From the NCBI GenBank assembly GCA_023391895.1, contig JAEWAC010000147.1, forward strand, positions 1 through 18,162: a stretch of 18,162 bases of DNA. The letters are read 5' to 3'. This document shows positions 1-6,623 of this stretch, one piece after another. The position numbers were made by a program, and so were the translations under genes. The stretch's first letter is position 1; each line of letters opens with the position of its first letter. The notes beneath the pieces are model-generated. The model made no database searches and had not been told where the DNA came from. It saw only the letters and a program-made list of their open reading frames with translations. Source of the DNA: Bacteroidota bacterium (GTDB lineage Bacteria > Bacteroidota > Bacteroidia > Chitinophagales > Chitinophagaceae).

Positions 1-520
1 GTACATAACCCAGCGCCTTGTTTTCTATGATCAGCGGCTCCGAGGCATGGGCCGTCAGTTCATTGGTTTGTTTGGAATGGCGAAACCGGATAACGTCCCA
101 GTTTTTGATTTTACAATCCTTCGCCTGGACGGAAGTGCCAATGAAGTTTTCCAAAAAGAAAGTGCCCCATTTTGCCCAGCCGTCTTTTTCGAAAGGAGCC
201 ACCACCACGGTTTCCAGTTCTTTTGCTTTGGGGCGCAGGCCGATAGTAAGGACATCCGGTGCTGTGGCGGAAATAAGGGTTTGGTTATAGGTGTCGTATC
301 CTATGGAAGATACAATCAGGTCGAACCGGCCTGCCGGCAGCGACAGCACAAAAGCACCTTTGGCATCGGCCGTCGTACCTACCGAAGTATTGCTCAGGAA
401 AACAGAAGCCGCCGGTACCGGTAGGCCCTTTTCGGCATCTATCACCACGCCTTTCACCAGTTTCTGGCCCTGGGCCAAACCTGAAAGCAAAATGAATAAT
501 AAGCAGTAAAATGGTTTCAT
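1..520 (-). CDS. Secreted carboxypeptidase-like regulatory domain protein (N-terminal part, cut by window edge)
   Basis: Reading from the ATG at 520 towards position 1 gives 173 codons with no stop, so the gene runs off the left edge. Residues 1-18 look like a signal peptide (MKPFYCLLFILLSGLAQGQ, with no lipobox cysteine). Residues about 21-97 match the CarboxypepD_reg-like beta-sandwich of Bacteroidota envelope proteins: KGVVIDAEKGLPVPAASV, then GTTADAKGAFVLSLPAG and VSSIGYDT. In the family this domain often precedes a beta-barrel or another surface module. The following segment (about 105-173, with ENFIGTS, KDCKIKN and IIENKALGYV) resembles a widespread family of Bacteroidota proteins of unknown function, and does not look like a SusC plug domain. 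A location in the periplasm or outer membrane is inferred from the signal peptide. The gene is divergent from the DUF4870 gene. Confidence 0.8.
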   Translation of the reverse strand, partial: MKPFYCLLFILLSGLAQGQKLVKGVVIDAEKGLPVPAASVFLSNTSVGTTADAKGAFVLSLPAGRFDLIVSSIGYDTYNQTLISATAPDVLTIGLRPKAKELETVVVAPFEKDGWAKWGTFFLENFIGTSVQAKDCKIKNWDVIRFRHSKQTNELTAHASEPLIIENKALGYV

Positions 521-526
521 GCAAAG

Positions 527-566
527 GGTTGAACCTGTAATATAATCTGTATCAGGTTAATCAACC
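527..566. promoter_or_regulatory. Imperfect dyad in the leader of the carboxypeptidase-like gene
   Basis: GGTTGAACCTG (527-537) faces CAGGTTAATCAACC (553-566). The arms pair as GGTTGA and ACCTG with a 3-nt bulge, across a 15-nt AT-rich loop. It lies 7 nt upstream of the ATG at 520, so it could be an operator or a leader hairpin. The function is inferred only from position. Confidence 0.35.
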
Positions 567-622
567 TTACATTTTGCAGGCGTTGGTAATATTAGCCTTC
601 TGCATGCCGCTGCACTTTTTCG

Positions 623-644
623 TCAAAACTCCATATAAGAATTG
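623..644 (-). repeat. Copy of the dispersed box (TCAAAACTCCATAT)
   Basis: TCAAAACTCCATATAAG followed by AATTG is a reverse-oriented copy of the short box ATATGGGTTTTTGAAGAAG that recurs in most spacers of this window. It lies in the 176-bp divergent spacer between the carboxypeptidase-like gene and the DUF4870 gene. Nothing else stands out there apart from the dyad at 527-566. Confidence 0.55.
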
Positions 645-696
645 TTCAGGAAAAGCGGGAAAAATTGGGTAAATTTCATAGAAATAATAGCTGCTG

Positions 697-1062
697 ATGG
701 AACCTTCTTACCTGGGTACAACCCAATCGCCTGCGGGACCGGTTACAGAAAACGAGCGCATGCTGGCGGTGCTGGCACATGCCTTAACCCTGATTGCCTG
801 GATCTTTGCGCCGCTGATCATTTACCTGCTTAAAAAGGACGACTCTTATTATGTGCGGGATCATGCTAAGGAGTCGCTGAATTTTCAACTCACCTTATTG
901 ATTGCCTACCTCGTTGCCTTTATGCTGGTGATTGTGGTCATTGGTGTTTTTTTGCTGGCCGTGATTGGCTTTATGCAATTGGTGTTGGTGATTGTGGCTA
1001 CCATCAAGGCGGCCGACAACCAGTTGTACCGCTATCCTTTTACCATACGGTTTATCAAATAA
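697..1062 (+). CDS. DUF4870 domain-containing small membrane protein
   Basis: This 121-residue protein matches the DUF4870 (Tic20-like) pattern. A short polar N-terminus is followed by ENERMLAVLAHALTLIAWI, a first membrane span (about 22-45), then the polar KKDDSYYVRDHAKESLNFQL signature (about 46-65). A long hydrophobic stretch (about 66-103) is probably two spans, and the protein ends in YRYPFTIRFIK. Family members are inner-membrane proteins with no established biochemical role. The ATG at 697 is chosen because it leaves the usual short leader before the NERMLA motif. No Shine-Dalgarno is evident, which is normal for Bacteroidota. The gene is alone on its strand and converges on gyrB with 68 bp between the stops. 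Confidence 0.9.
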   Translation: MEPSYLGTTQSPAGPVTENERMLAVLAHALTLIAWIFAPLIIYLLKKDDSYYVRDHAKESLNFQLTLLIAYLVAFMLVIVVIGVFLLAVIGFMQLVLVIVATIKAADNQLYRYPFTIRFIK

Positions 1063-1085
1063 AATGGGCGATTGAAAGCATAAAA

Positions 1086-1110
1086 AAAGACCAGCTTTCA
1101 CTGGTCCTTT
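1086..1110. terminator. Bidirectional terminator between DUF4870 gene and gyrB
   Basis: GACCAG (1089-1094) and CTGGTC (1101-1106) form a perfect 6-bp stem around the loop CTTTCA. An A-run lies upstream and a T-rich run (CTTTCTGTTATTTTCTTT) downstream, so it can serve as an intrinsic terminator for both converging genes. Confidence 0.7.
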
Positions 1111-1130
1111 CTGTTATTTTCTTTAAAACA

Positions 1131-3125
1131 CTATACGTCAATTCTGGCGTACTTGGCGTGGCTTTCGATGAACTCACGACGCGGCGCTACTTCATCACCC
1201 ATCAGCATGCTAAACACACGGTCGGCTTCAGCAGCACTTTCAATGGTTACCTGCTTCAGCGTACGGGTAGCCGGGTTCATGGTGGTTTCCCACAACTGCT
1301 CGGCGTTCATCTCACCCAAACCTTTATAGCGCTGAATGTTGACGCTGTCGGGGTTGGCACCACCGAGGCGTTCTACCAGTTGCTTGCGTTGCTCTTCGTT
1401 ATAGGCATAAGCCTGTTCTTTGCCTTTCTTCACCAAGTAAAGCGGCGGCTGCGCGATGTATACATAACCCTGCTCCACCATTTCTTTCATATAGCGGTAA
1501 ATAAAGGTCAGGATCAACGTGGCAATGTGGCTTCCGTCCACGTCGGCATCGGTCATGATAATGAGCTTGTGGTAACGGAGCTTGGCCAGGTTCAGCGCCT
1601 TTGGATCTTCCGGCGTACCCACCGTTACACCCAAAGCGGTGTACATGTTGCGGATCTCTTCGTTTTCGTAAATTTTGTGCTCCATGGCCTTTTCCACGTT
1701 CAGGATCTTACCCCGAAGCGGCAGGATAGCCTGGTAGCTGCGGTCGCGGCCCTGCTTGGCGGTACCACCGGCCGAGTCACCCTCCACCAGGTAGAGTTCG
1801 CATTTTTCCGGATCCCGGTCGGAGCAGTCGGCCAGTTTACCCGGCAAACCACCACCGCTCAGTACGCTTTTACGCTGTACCATTTCGCGGGCCTTGCGGG
1901 CGGCGGCACGGGCCTGGGCGGCCAGGATCACTTTATTAATGATGTTTTTGGCTTCCTTGGGATTTTCTTCCAGGTAAATTTCCAGTGCCCGGGAAACCGT
2001 CGTGTCCACCACACCCATTACCTCGTTGTTACCCAGCGTGGTCTTGGTCTGGCCTTCAAATTGCGGTTCGGGTACTTTTACCGAAATAATAGCGCTTAAT
2101 CCTTCGCGGAAGTCATCGCCTTCGATCTGGACCTTGGCTTTTTCAAAAAGACCGTTTTTATCACCATAGCTTTTGAACATGCGGGTGAGCGCCCGGCGGA
2201 AGCCCGCTACGTGGGTACCGCCTTCTATGGTGTTGATGTTGTTGACGTAGGAATAAATGTGCTCGTTATAGCTGTCGTTATAGCTCAGGGCCACTTCTAC
2301 GGCTACGTTGGTGTTTTCGTCGCGGCCTTCAACAAATACCACGTTCGGAATGAGCGGTGTACGGCCGGCATGCTTGTCCAGCATTTCTACAAACTCCACA
2401 ATGCCACCTTCACTGAAAAAAGTTTTGCTGTAGGTCAGCCCACTTTCATCATCTTTTTCCCTAAGATCATTCAGGGTAATAGAGATACCGCGGTTTAGGA
2501 AAGCCAGCTCGCGTAAGCGACCTTCTAAAATGTCTTTATTGTAAATGATAGACGTAAAAATGGTTTCATCGGGCCAGAAGTGAACGGCCGTACCGGTCGT
2601 TTCGGCGGCGCCAATTTCACGCACCGCATATTGCGGTACACCAATGCGGTATTCCTGCTCAAACAGCTTGCCTTCGCGGCGAACGGTTACATGCAGCTTG
2701 GTACTCAGGGCGTTTACGCAACTCACCCCCACACCGTGCAAACCGCCTGATACTTTGTACGAGCCTTTGTCAAACTTGCCACCAGCGTGCAGTACGGTCA
2801 TTACCACCTCCAGGGCCGAACGGCCTTCTTTGGCGTGCATGCCGGTAGGGATACCCCGTCCGTCGTCTTCTACGGAAATGGAGTTGTCTTCGTGTATGGT
2901 TACGGCAATGTTTTTACAATACCCGGCCAAAGCTTCGTCGATGGAGTTGTCTACTACCTCGTACACCAGGTGGTGCAGGCCTTTGACGCCAATATCACCA
3001 ATGTACATGGCAGGGCGCTTGCGCACCGCTTCCAACCCTTCTAATACCTGTATGCTGTCTGCACCATAAGCCGGCGCAGCTGGCGTGGTGGCGGCTGTTA
3101 CTAAAGTGTCTAAAATATCGCTCAT
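1131..3125 (-). CDS. gyrB: DNA gyrase subunit B
   Basis: This is the ATPase subunit of DNA gyrase, which with GyrA introduces negative supercoils. The 664-residue length fits the GyrB/ParE family without the proteobacterial insert. GHKL ATPase domain: YEVVDNSIDEA (55-65) with the catalytic Glu56 and Mg-binding Asn60, DDGRGIP (87-93), and the lid GGLHGVGVSCVNALS (127-141). The transducer domain carries QTKTTLGN (359-366). TOPRIM domain: VEGDSAGG (447-454) with its acidic residue, and TDADVDGSHI (525-534). C-terminal signature: QRYKGLGEMN (598-607). GyrB is preferred over ParE from overall length and the ending, but the two are close paralogues. The ATG at 3125 is preceded by a good TAnnTTTG promoter. 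gyrA is not in the window. Read-through at the 3' end is met by a terminator. Confidence 0.96.
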   Translation of the reverse strand: MSDILDTLVTAATTPAAPAYGADSIQVLEGLEAVRKRPAMYIGDIGVKGLHHLVYEVVDNSIDEALAGYCKNIAVTIHEDNSISVEDDGRGIPTGMHAKEGRSALEVVMTVLHAGGKFDKGSYKVSGGLHGVGVSCVNALSTKLHVTVRREGKLFEQEYRIGVPQYAVREIGAAETTGTAVHFWPDETIFTSIIYNKDILEGRLRELAFLNRGISITLNDLREKDDESGLTYSKTFFSEGGIVEFVEMLDKHAGRTPLIPNVVFVEGRDENTNVAVEVALSYNDSYNEHIYSYVNNINTIEGGTHVAGFRRALTRMFKSYGDKNGLFEKAKVQIEGDDFREGLSAIISVKVPEPQFEGQTKTTLGNNEVMGVVDTTVSRALEIYLEENPKEAKNIINKVILAAQARAAARKAREMVQRKSVLSGGGLPGKLADCSDRDPEKCELYLVEGDSAGGTAKQGRDRSYQAILPLRGKILNVEKAMEHKIYENEEIRNMYTALGVTVGTPEDPKALNLAKLRYHKLIIMTDADVDGSHIATLILTFIYRYMKEMVEQGYVYIAQPPLYLVKKGKEQAYAYNEEQRKQLVERLGGANPDSVNIQRYKGLGEMNAEQLWETTMNPATRTLKQVTIESAAEADRVFSMLMGDEVAPRREFIESHAKYARIDV

Positions 3126-3169
3126 TCTTGGAGAAATTTAGGTCCTTTCATGGGATACGCCCATTCTTG

Positions 3170-3200
3170 CAAATGTACCGAAAAATGGCGGCCTTGCCAA
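3170..3200 (-). promoter_or_regulatory. Bacteroidota-type promoter of gyrB
   Basis: On the minus strand TACATTTG (3177-3170) matches the -7 consensus TAnnTTTG. A TTG (3200-3198) lies 20 bp upstream, inside the usual 17-23 bp spacing. It predicts transcription starting near 3164 and a leader of about 40 nt. Confidence 0.7.
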
Positions 3201-3396
3201 CGTTTAAGACGTTAAAATCAAGCTGATTTTGAGCGGTTTTGAGGCTGTTTTTAAAGGATGGGCAGCGCCTGGCCCCGAAGGCAGATTTTAGGGTAGGGAG
3301 GAGCTGGTTTGGGGATGGGTTGAAATGGGTTTTTGAAGAAGTTCGATTGCCGGGGTTTCGCTATTTTGACTCTTGTATTGGTCCTGCTTTCACATC

Positions 3397-3424
3397 TGTC
3401 ATGCTGAACTGGTTTCAGCATCTC
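3397..3424. repeat. TGTCATGCTGAA stem-loop repeat
   Basis: ATGCTGAA (3401-3408) and TTCAGCAT (3414-3421) form a perfect 8-bp stem with a 5-nt loop. The element at 12285-12312 has the same layout (TGTCATGCCGAA, then TTCGGCATGAC), with compensatory changes keeping the stem paired. Similar repeats are scattered in many Bacteroidota genomes. Confidence 0.65.
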
Positions 3425-3507
3425 CTCTTATCTTCTTGAAAACCCCATATAGCAAGCTTTTTCAAAACTCCATATGACTTTAGTTTGTAATCCTGTAGGC
3501 AGTGCTT

Positions 3508-3534
3508 CTTACTTTTTCTCCCCGAAAAAGTAAG
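3508..3534. repeat. Perfect 11-bp hairpin CTTACTTTTTC / GAAAAAGTAAG
   Basis: CTTACTTTTTC (3508-3518), loop TCCCC, GAAAAAGTAAG (3524-3534). The sequence continues with CAAAAAGTTC. Whether it acts as a terminator for lpxD transcripts or is only a dispersed repeat cannot be settled from the sequence. Confidence 0.6.
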
Positions 3535-3706
3535 CAAAAAGTTCAAGGCCAACCCGATGGCTCCCCCCTTTGGCCTTGCCCACGCACAGCAACCCTCATT
3601 CTTAAGTGTATCCTGCACTATGATCTGTAGATTATTTGAAGAGTCTTTACAGATATGGGTTTTTGAAGAAGTTCAAATCTTTTTGCGTGCTAGGGTAAAC
3701 TACTGC

Positions 3707-3774
3707 AGGCGCTGTATCCCGCTAGTCTTTTCTCCAAGCAATACGTGTCTGAAGCTAACGCGGGATAAGGCGCT
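3707..3774. repeat. Long-range inverted repeat around TATCCCGC / GCGGGATA
   Basis: TATCCCGC (3715-3722) pairs with GCGGGATA (3760-3767). After one mismatch the pairing continues outward, GGCGCT (3708-3713) against GGCGCT (3769-3774), including two G-T pairs. The interior is 37 nt. This could be a cruciform, an RNA fold or the remnant of a repeat element. Confidence 0.45.
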
Positions 3775-3890
3775 GCACCAGGCTGACTGTCCTGCTTTTT
3801 TGGTTTTGCCTTTTCACTTTTGCCTTCAGCTTTCCGCCTTTCGCCTTCTGCCTTACTTATAACTTAATACTTACCACTTATAACTTCTGC

Positions 3891-3919
3891 TGTGGACTGT
3901 CGTCTGTTGACTGTGGACC
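3891..3919 (+). repeat. 29-bp element, copy 1 of an inverted pair
   Basis: Begins TGTGGACTGTCGTC and ends GACTGTGGACC; it is internally repetitive (two GACTGT units). Its reverse complement occurs at 6418-6446 with 28 of 29 bases identical. It lies 4 bp from the lpxD stop. Confidence 0.75.
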
Positions 3920-3923
3920 TTCC

Positions 3924-4979
3924 TTATATCGAATTCACCTTTTCCGCCATCAACTGCCTGACCAGTTCTTCCAGCTCCTGCAGGCGTTTATCCATTTCGG
4001 GCAGGTTGCGAAACACGGCCTGGCTGCGCAGGGCACTGGTGTAATCGTAAGCCGGTGAGCCGGTTACAGCCGCGTATGGGGTTTTTAAAGACTTGCTGAC
4101 GCCGCTTTGGGCATTAATTTTAGCACCATCGGCTACCTGGATATGGCCCACCAGCCCGGCTTGCCCACCAATCATGACGTTGTTGCCGATTTTGGTGCTG
4201 CCCGATACGCCGGCCTGGGCGGCAATCACGGTGCTGTTGCCCACTTCTACATTGTGCGCAATCTGGATGAGATTGTCCAGCTTGGCGCCGGATTTAATGA
4301 CCGTAGAGCCCATAGTAGCCCGGTCAATGGTGGTATTGGCACCGATCTCCACGTTGTCTTCAATCACCACATTGCCAATCTGCGGTACCTTTTTATAGCT
4401 GCCATCGGCCTGCGGTGCAAAACCAAAGCCGTCCGAACCAATAACGGTACCGGCATGGATCACCACATTATTGCCTAATGCGCAGCCAAAATAAATTTTA
4501 ACACCGGGGTGAATGACGCAGTTGTCTCCAATCTGCACATTGTCACCAATATAAGTGCTGGGGTAAATTTTGGTATTGTTGCCCACTTTTACGTTTTCGC
4601 CCATATAGCTGAACGCCCCAATGAACACCTCTTCGCCCAGCTTAACCGATGCCGGAATAAAGCTGGGTTGCTGTATGCCCTTCATTTGCTGGTTCATCAT
4701 CTGCTGGTACTGGCTCAGCAACAAGGCAAAAGCGGTATAGGCATCCTTTACGCGGATCAGCGTGGCTTTTACCGGCTGGCGCAACTCGTAGGCTTCGTTC
4801 ACAATAACAATGGAAGCACCTGTGGTATATAAATAATCTTCGTATTTGGGGTTGGCTAAAAAAGAAAGCTGGGAGGCATCGGCCTCTTCAATTTTTCCAA
4901 AAGAAGAAACAACGGCATCCGGATGGCCGTCAATTTTCCCGTTAATAAGCGCTGCGATTTGGGCGGCTGTAAACTGCAT
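3924..4979 (-). CDS. lpxD: UDP-3-O-(3-hydroxyacyl)glucosamine N-acyltransferase (LpxD)
   Basis: LpxD transfers a 3-hydroxyacyl chain from acyl-ACP to the 2-amine of UDP-3-O-acylglucosamine, the third step of lipid A synthesis in the cytoplasm. The 351-residue length is typical. The N-terminal nucleotide-binding domain includes LSFLANPKYEDYL (38-50). From about 108 to 300 the sequence is a left-handed beta-helix of hexapeptide repeats (IGDNVQIGDNCVIHPGV, VIGSDGFGFAP). The catalytic histidine is His242 in QIAHNVEVG, and the C-terminal GVSKSLKTPYAAVTGSPA motif (293-310) is conserved. A helical tail (328-345) closes the trimer. The ATG at 4979 gives the usual MQFTAAQIA start; a TTG two codons upstream (4985) is less likely. 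Usual Bacteroidota partners lpxC-fabZ and lpxA are not downstream; a repeat-filled spacer and gyrB follow. Confidence 0.95.
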   Translation of the reverse strand: MQFTAAQIAALINGKIDGHPDAVVSSFGKIEEADASQLSFLANPKYEDYLYTTGASIVIVNEAYELRQPVKATLIRVKDAYTAFALLLSQYQQMMNQQMKGIQQPSFIPASVKLGEEVFIGAFSYMGENVKVGNNTKIYPSTYIGDNVQIGDNCVIHPGVKIYFGCALGNNVVIHAGTVIGSDGFGFAPQADGSYKKVPQIGNVVIEDNVEIGANTTIDRATMGSTVIKSGAKLDNLIQIAHNVEVGNSTVIAAQAGVSGSTKIGNNVMIGGQAGLVGHIQVADGAKINAQSGVSKSLKTPYAAVTGSPAYDYTSALRSQAVFRNLPEMDKRLQELEELVRQLMAEKVNSI

Positions 4980-4986
4980 AAACAAT

Positions 4987-5021
4987 AGTCAAATAAGTCA
5001 AAAGAGTCAATAGGGTCAAAA
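4987..5021 (+). repeat. Short GTCAA direct-repeat array
   Basis: Four GTCAA units at 8-10 bp spacing (AGTCAAATAAGTCAAAAGAG and on). A similar array of opposite orientation (TTTGACTTTTATGAC, then ATTATGACC) lies at 5083-5110. Together they flank the 130-bp lpxD/HD-gene spacer and could pair imperfectly. Confidence 0.5.
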
Positions 5022-5082
5022 ATTAAAATCGTCACTAATCAATCCTGTCAAAACGAGCTATGACCAACTTTTAGTATAACTG

Positions 5083-5110
5083 CTTTGACTTTTATGACTA
5101 TTATGACCTT
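5083..5110 (-). repeat. Inverted counterpart of the GTCAA array
   Basis: On the minus strand this reads as GGTCATAATAGTCATAAAAG then TCAAAG, an array like that at 4987-5021 in reverse. It begins at the stop codon of the HD-domain gene, so it lies in its 3' untranslated region if the transcript continues into lpxD. Confidence 0.45.
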
Positions 5111-6324
5111 TACCTCAGGTGGCAAAGGTAATATTTTTTGATAGGGGAGGATAATTGTCGGTGAATTAATGCATTATCTACCTGAGAAATATCCAGGACG
5201 GCCTCGTCCTTAAACAGCACTTTAATGTGCTCGTCAAACAAGTTGTAGGTGGTATTGACCGCCTCGCCGGTAAACACAAAATAGCGGGCTTCTTCTTCGG
5301 TGATTTTGAGCTTTTGGGCAACTTCTGACCGTAAAGTGGCCACCAGCAGCGGCTCAAAGGGAGTGGGCTGGAACTTTATTTTCAACAGCCGGCGGTTGAT
5401 CAGTCCTTTGCAAAGGGTGGACAATACCTTGTCAAAATGGCCGCACCAGTTTTTCAGGGTACACACTACGTCGGCATCATCCAGCTGGGTAAACTTTTCC
5501 AGGTGCTTGATAAAGTTGTCGTCCGGCTGGTGCTGTTTTAAAAAAAAGTCCAGCGCCGGGGACGAGACGGGCAACTCTACGCCATGGGCCAGCAGCTCCT
5601 GGGCCCGCTCGATGGTGCGCACCAGCATTTTTTCGGCGGCTACCACGGTTTTGTGCAGGTACACCTGCCAGTACATCAGGCGGCGGGCTACCAGAAATTT
5701 TTCTACCGAGTAGATGGCTTTTTCTTCAATCATCAGCTCGCCCTGGTGCACCACCAGCATTTTTAAAATACGGTCGTAGCCAATCACGCCTTCCGAAACG
5801 CCGGTAAAAAACGAGTCGCGGGTGAGGTAGTCCATCCGGTCCACATCCAGCTGTCCCGACACCAGCTGGTGCAGGAATAACTTGGGGTAGGTGCCGCTGA
5901 AAATGTCCATGGCGGTTTGCAGGCGGCCGCCCAGCTGGTCGTTCAGCAGTTGCAGGATCAGTTTGGAAATATCTTCGTGGTGCACGCCCTTGATCAGCTT
6001 TTTTTCCAGCGCATGCGAAAAGGGGCCGTGGCCAATGTCATGCAGCAGAATGGCAATTTTGGCGCCCTGTTCTTCTTCCCTGGTTATTTCTACGCCCTTG
6101 TTTTTCAGCTCATTCAGTGCCAGGCCCATCAGGTGGTAAGCGCCCAGCGAATGGTGCAGGCGGGTATGCACGGCACCGGGATACACCAAGGAGGCAAACG
6201 CCATCTGGTGGATGCGCCGCAGCCGCTGGTAGTAGGGGTGAGAAATAATTTCGAAAATCAGGGGGTCGTCTACTGTAATAAAGCCATAAACGGGGTCGTT
6301 AATTATTTTACGCAAATACGCCAT
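5110..6324 (-). CDS. HD-domain phosphohydrolase (SAMHD1/dGTPase-like superfamily)
   Basis: This 404-residue cytosolic protein has the pattern of the SAMHD1-like HD superfamily common in Bacteroidota: NDPVYGFITVDDPLIFEII (9-27), a region rich in conserved Arg/Tyr (YYQRLRRIHQM), the metal-binding RLHHSLGAYHLMG (55-67), LLHDIGHGPFSHALE (93-107) with the HD pair 95-96, and QLDVDRMDYLTRDS (158-171) with the third metal-ligand Asp. All expected metal ligands are present. Relatives hydrolyse dNTPs to deoxynucleosides and triphosphate, but the substrate here is not determined by sequence. It is read in the same direction as lpxD, 130 bp upstream, and is probably co-transcribed. The ATG at 6324 is supported by an unusually good AAGGAG site. 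Confidence 0.9.
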   Translation of the reverse strand: MAYLRKIINDPVYGFITVDDPLIFEIISHPYYQRLRRIHQMAFASLVYPGAVHTRLHHSLGAYHLMGLALNELKNKGVEITREEEQGAKIAILLHDIGHGPFSHALEKKLIKGVHHEDISKLILQLLNDQLGGRLQTAMDIFSGTYPKLFLHQLVSGQLDVDRMDYLTRDSFFTGVSEGVIGYDRILKMLVVHQGELMIEEKAIYSVEKFLVARRLMYWQVYLHKTVVAAEKMLVRTIERAQELLAHGVELPVSSPALDFFLKQHQPDDNFIKHLEKFTQLDDADVVCTLKNWCGHFDKVLSTLCKGLINRRLLKIKFQPTPFEPLLVATLRSEVAQKLKITEEEARYFVFTGEAVNTTYNLFDEHIKVLFKDEAVLDISQVDNALIHRQLSSPIKKYYLCHLR

Positions 6325-6330
6325 GCTGCA

Positions 6331-6336
6331 CTCCTT
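6331..6336 (-). promoter_or_regulatory. Strong Shine-Dalgarno of the HD-domain gene
   Basis: The minus strand reads AAGGAGTGCAGCATG: a complete AAGGAG 6 nt before the start. Most starts in this window lack such a site, as is usual for Bacteroidota, so this fixes the start at 6324. Confidence 0.7.
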
Positions 6337-6359
6337 AAGGATAAGTTACTATTTGGTGT

Positions 6360-6367
6360 CAAAATTA
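6360..6367 (-). promoter_or_regulatory. Promoter -7 element of the HD-domain/lpxD operon
   Basis: The minus strand reads TAATTTTG, a full match to TAnnTTTG, about 36 nt upstream of the ATG at 6324. A convincing -33 TTTG/TTG at the right distance is not seen; only TTTAG-type sequence lies nearby. Confidence 0.5.
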
Positions 6368-6417
6368 CGGGCCACAGCGGAATGGACTAAATTTGTTAGC
6401 TTTCCTTTTGTTAAGGA

Positions 6418-6446
6418 GGTCCACAGTCGACAGACGACAGTCCACA
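6418..6446 (-). repeat. 29-bp element, copy 2 of an inverted pair
   Basis: Begins GGTCCACAGTCGACAG and ends CGACAGTCCACA. It is the reverse complement of 3891-3919 with one mismatch. It lies in the 299-bp divergent spacer between the HD-domain gene and porX, where nothing else stands out besides the HD-gene promoter and Shine-Dalgarno. Confidence 0.75.
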
Positions 6447-6623
6447 GCCGGTAGAACAGCGTGAATGGTGAATAGTCAATGCTTTGGGTTGGAAGGGCTG
6501 GATGAGGTTTTGAATCATGATGGGGTCTAAAGCCTTACTGTCATCCGTCAACTCAATCGTGGCAGCAAAATTGACGCGCTAACAAATCCTGGAAATCAGA
6601 AATCAATTAATCAAAAATCTTGT

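Larger units (their letters stand above)
3201..3923. repeat. Gene-free spacer gyrB/lpxD built of dispersed repeats
   Basis: No convincing gene lies here; the short ORFs have no recognisable protein pattern and cross the repeats. Seen in order: box copies at 3325-3344 (+), 3433-3450 (-), 3458-3478 (-) and 3653-3674 (+); a TGTCATGCTGAA stem-loop at 3397-3424; a perfect hairpin at 3508-3534; a large inverted repeat at 3707-3774; a pyrimidine-rich degenerate array (CCTTTTC, GCCTTC, GCCTTTCG units) at about 3799-3855 running into ACTTATAAC units to 3888; and a 29-bp element at 3891-3919. The spacer lies between two genes read in the same direction, downstream of lpxD and upstream of the gyrB promoter. 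Confidence 0.7.

Noticed and set aside
1158..2099. Long 313-codon open frame on the plus strand opposite gyrB
   Set aside because: It is the antisense frame of a certain gyrB gene; its translation has no recognisable domain and reflects the codon bias of the real gene.
3557..3862. 101-codon frame between lpxD and gyrB
   Set aside because: It crosses a box copy, the GC-rich inverted repeat and a low-complexity array, and has no protein family pattern.
4074..4095. Box-like sequence (GTATGGGGTTTTTAAAGAC) inside lpxD
   Set aside because: On the minus strand it encodes the normal conserved SKSLKTPYAAV segment of LpxD, so the resemblance is coincidental.
4987..5110. CRISPR-like look of regularly spaced GTCAA units
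   Set aside because: Units are only 5-7 bp with 8-10 bp spacing; there are no long repeats or unique spacers and no cas genes.
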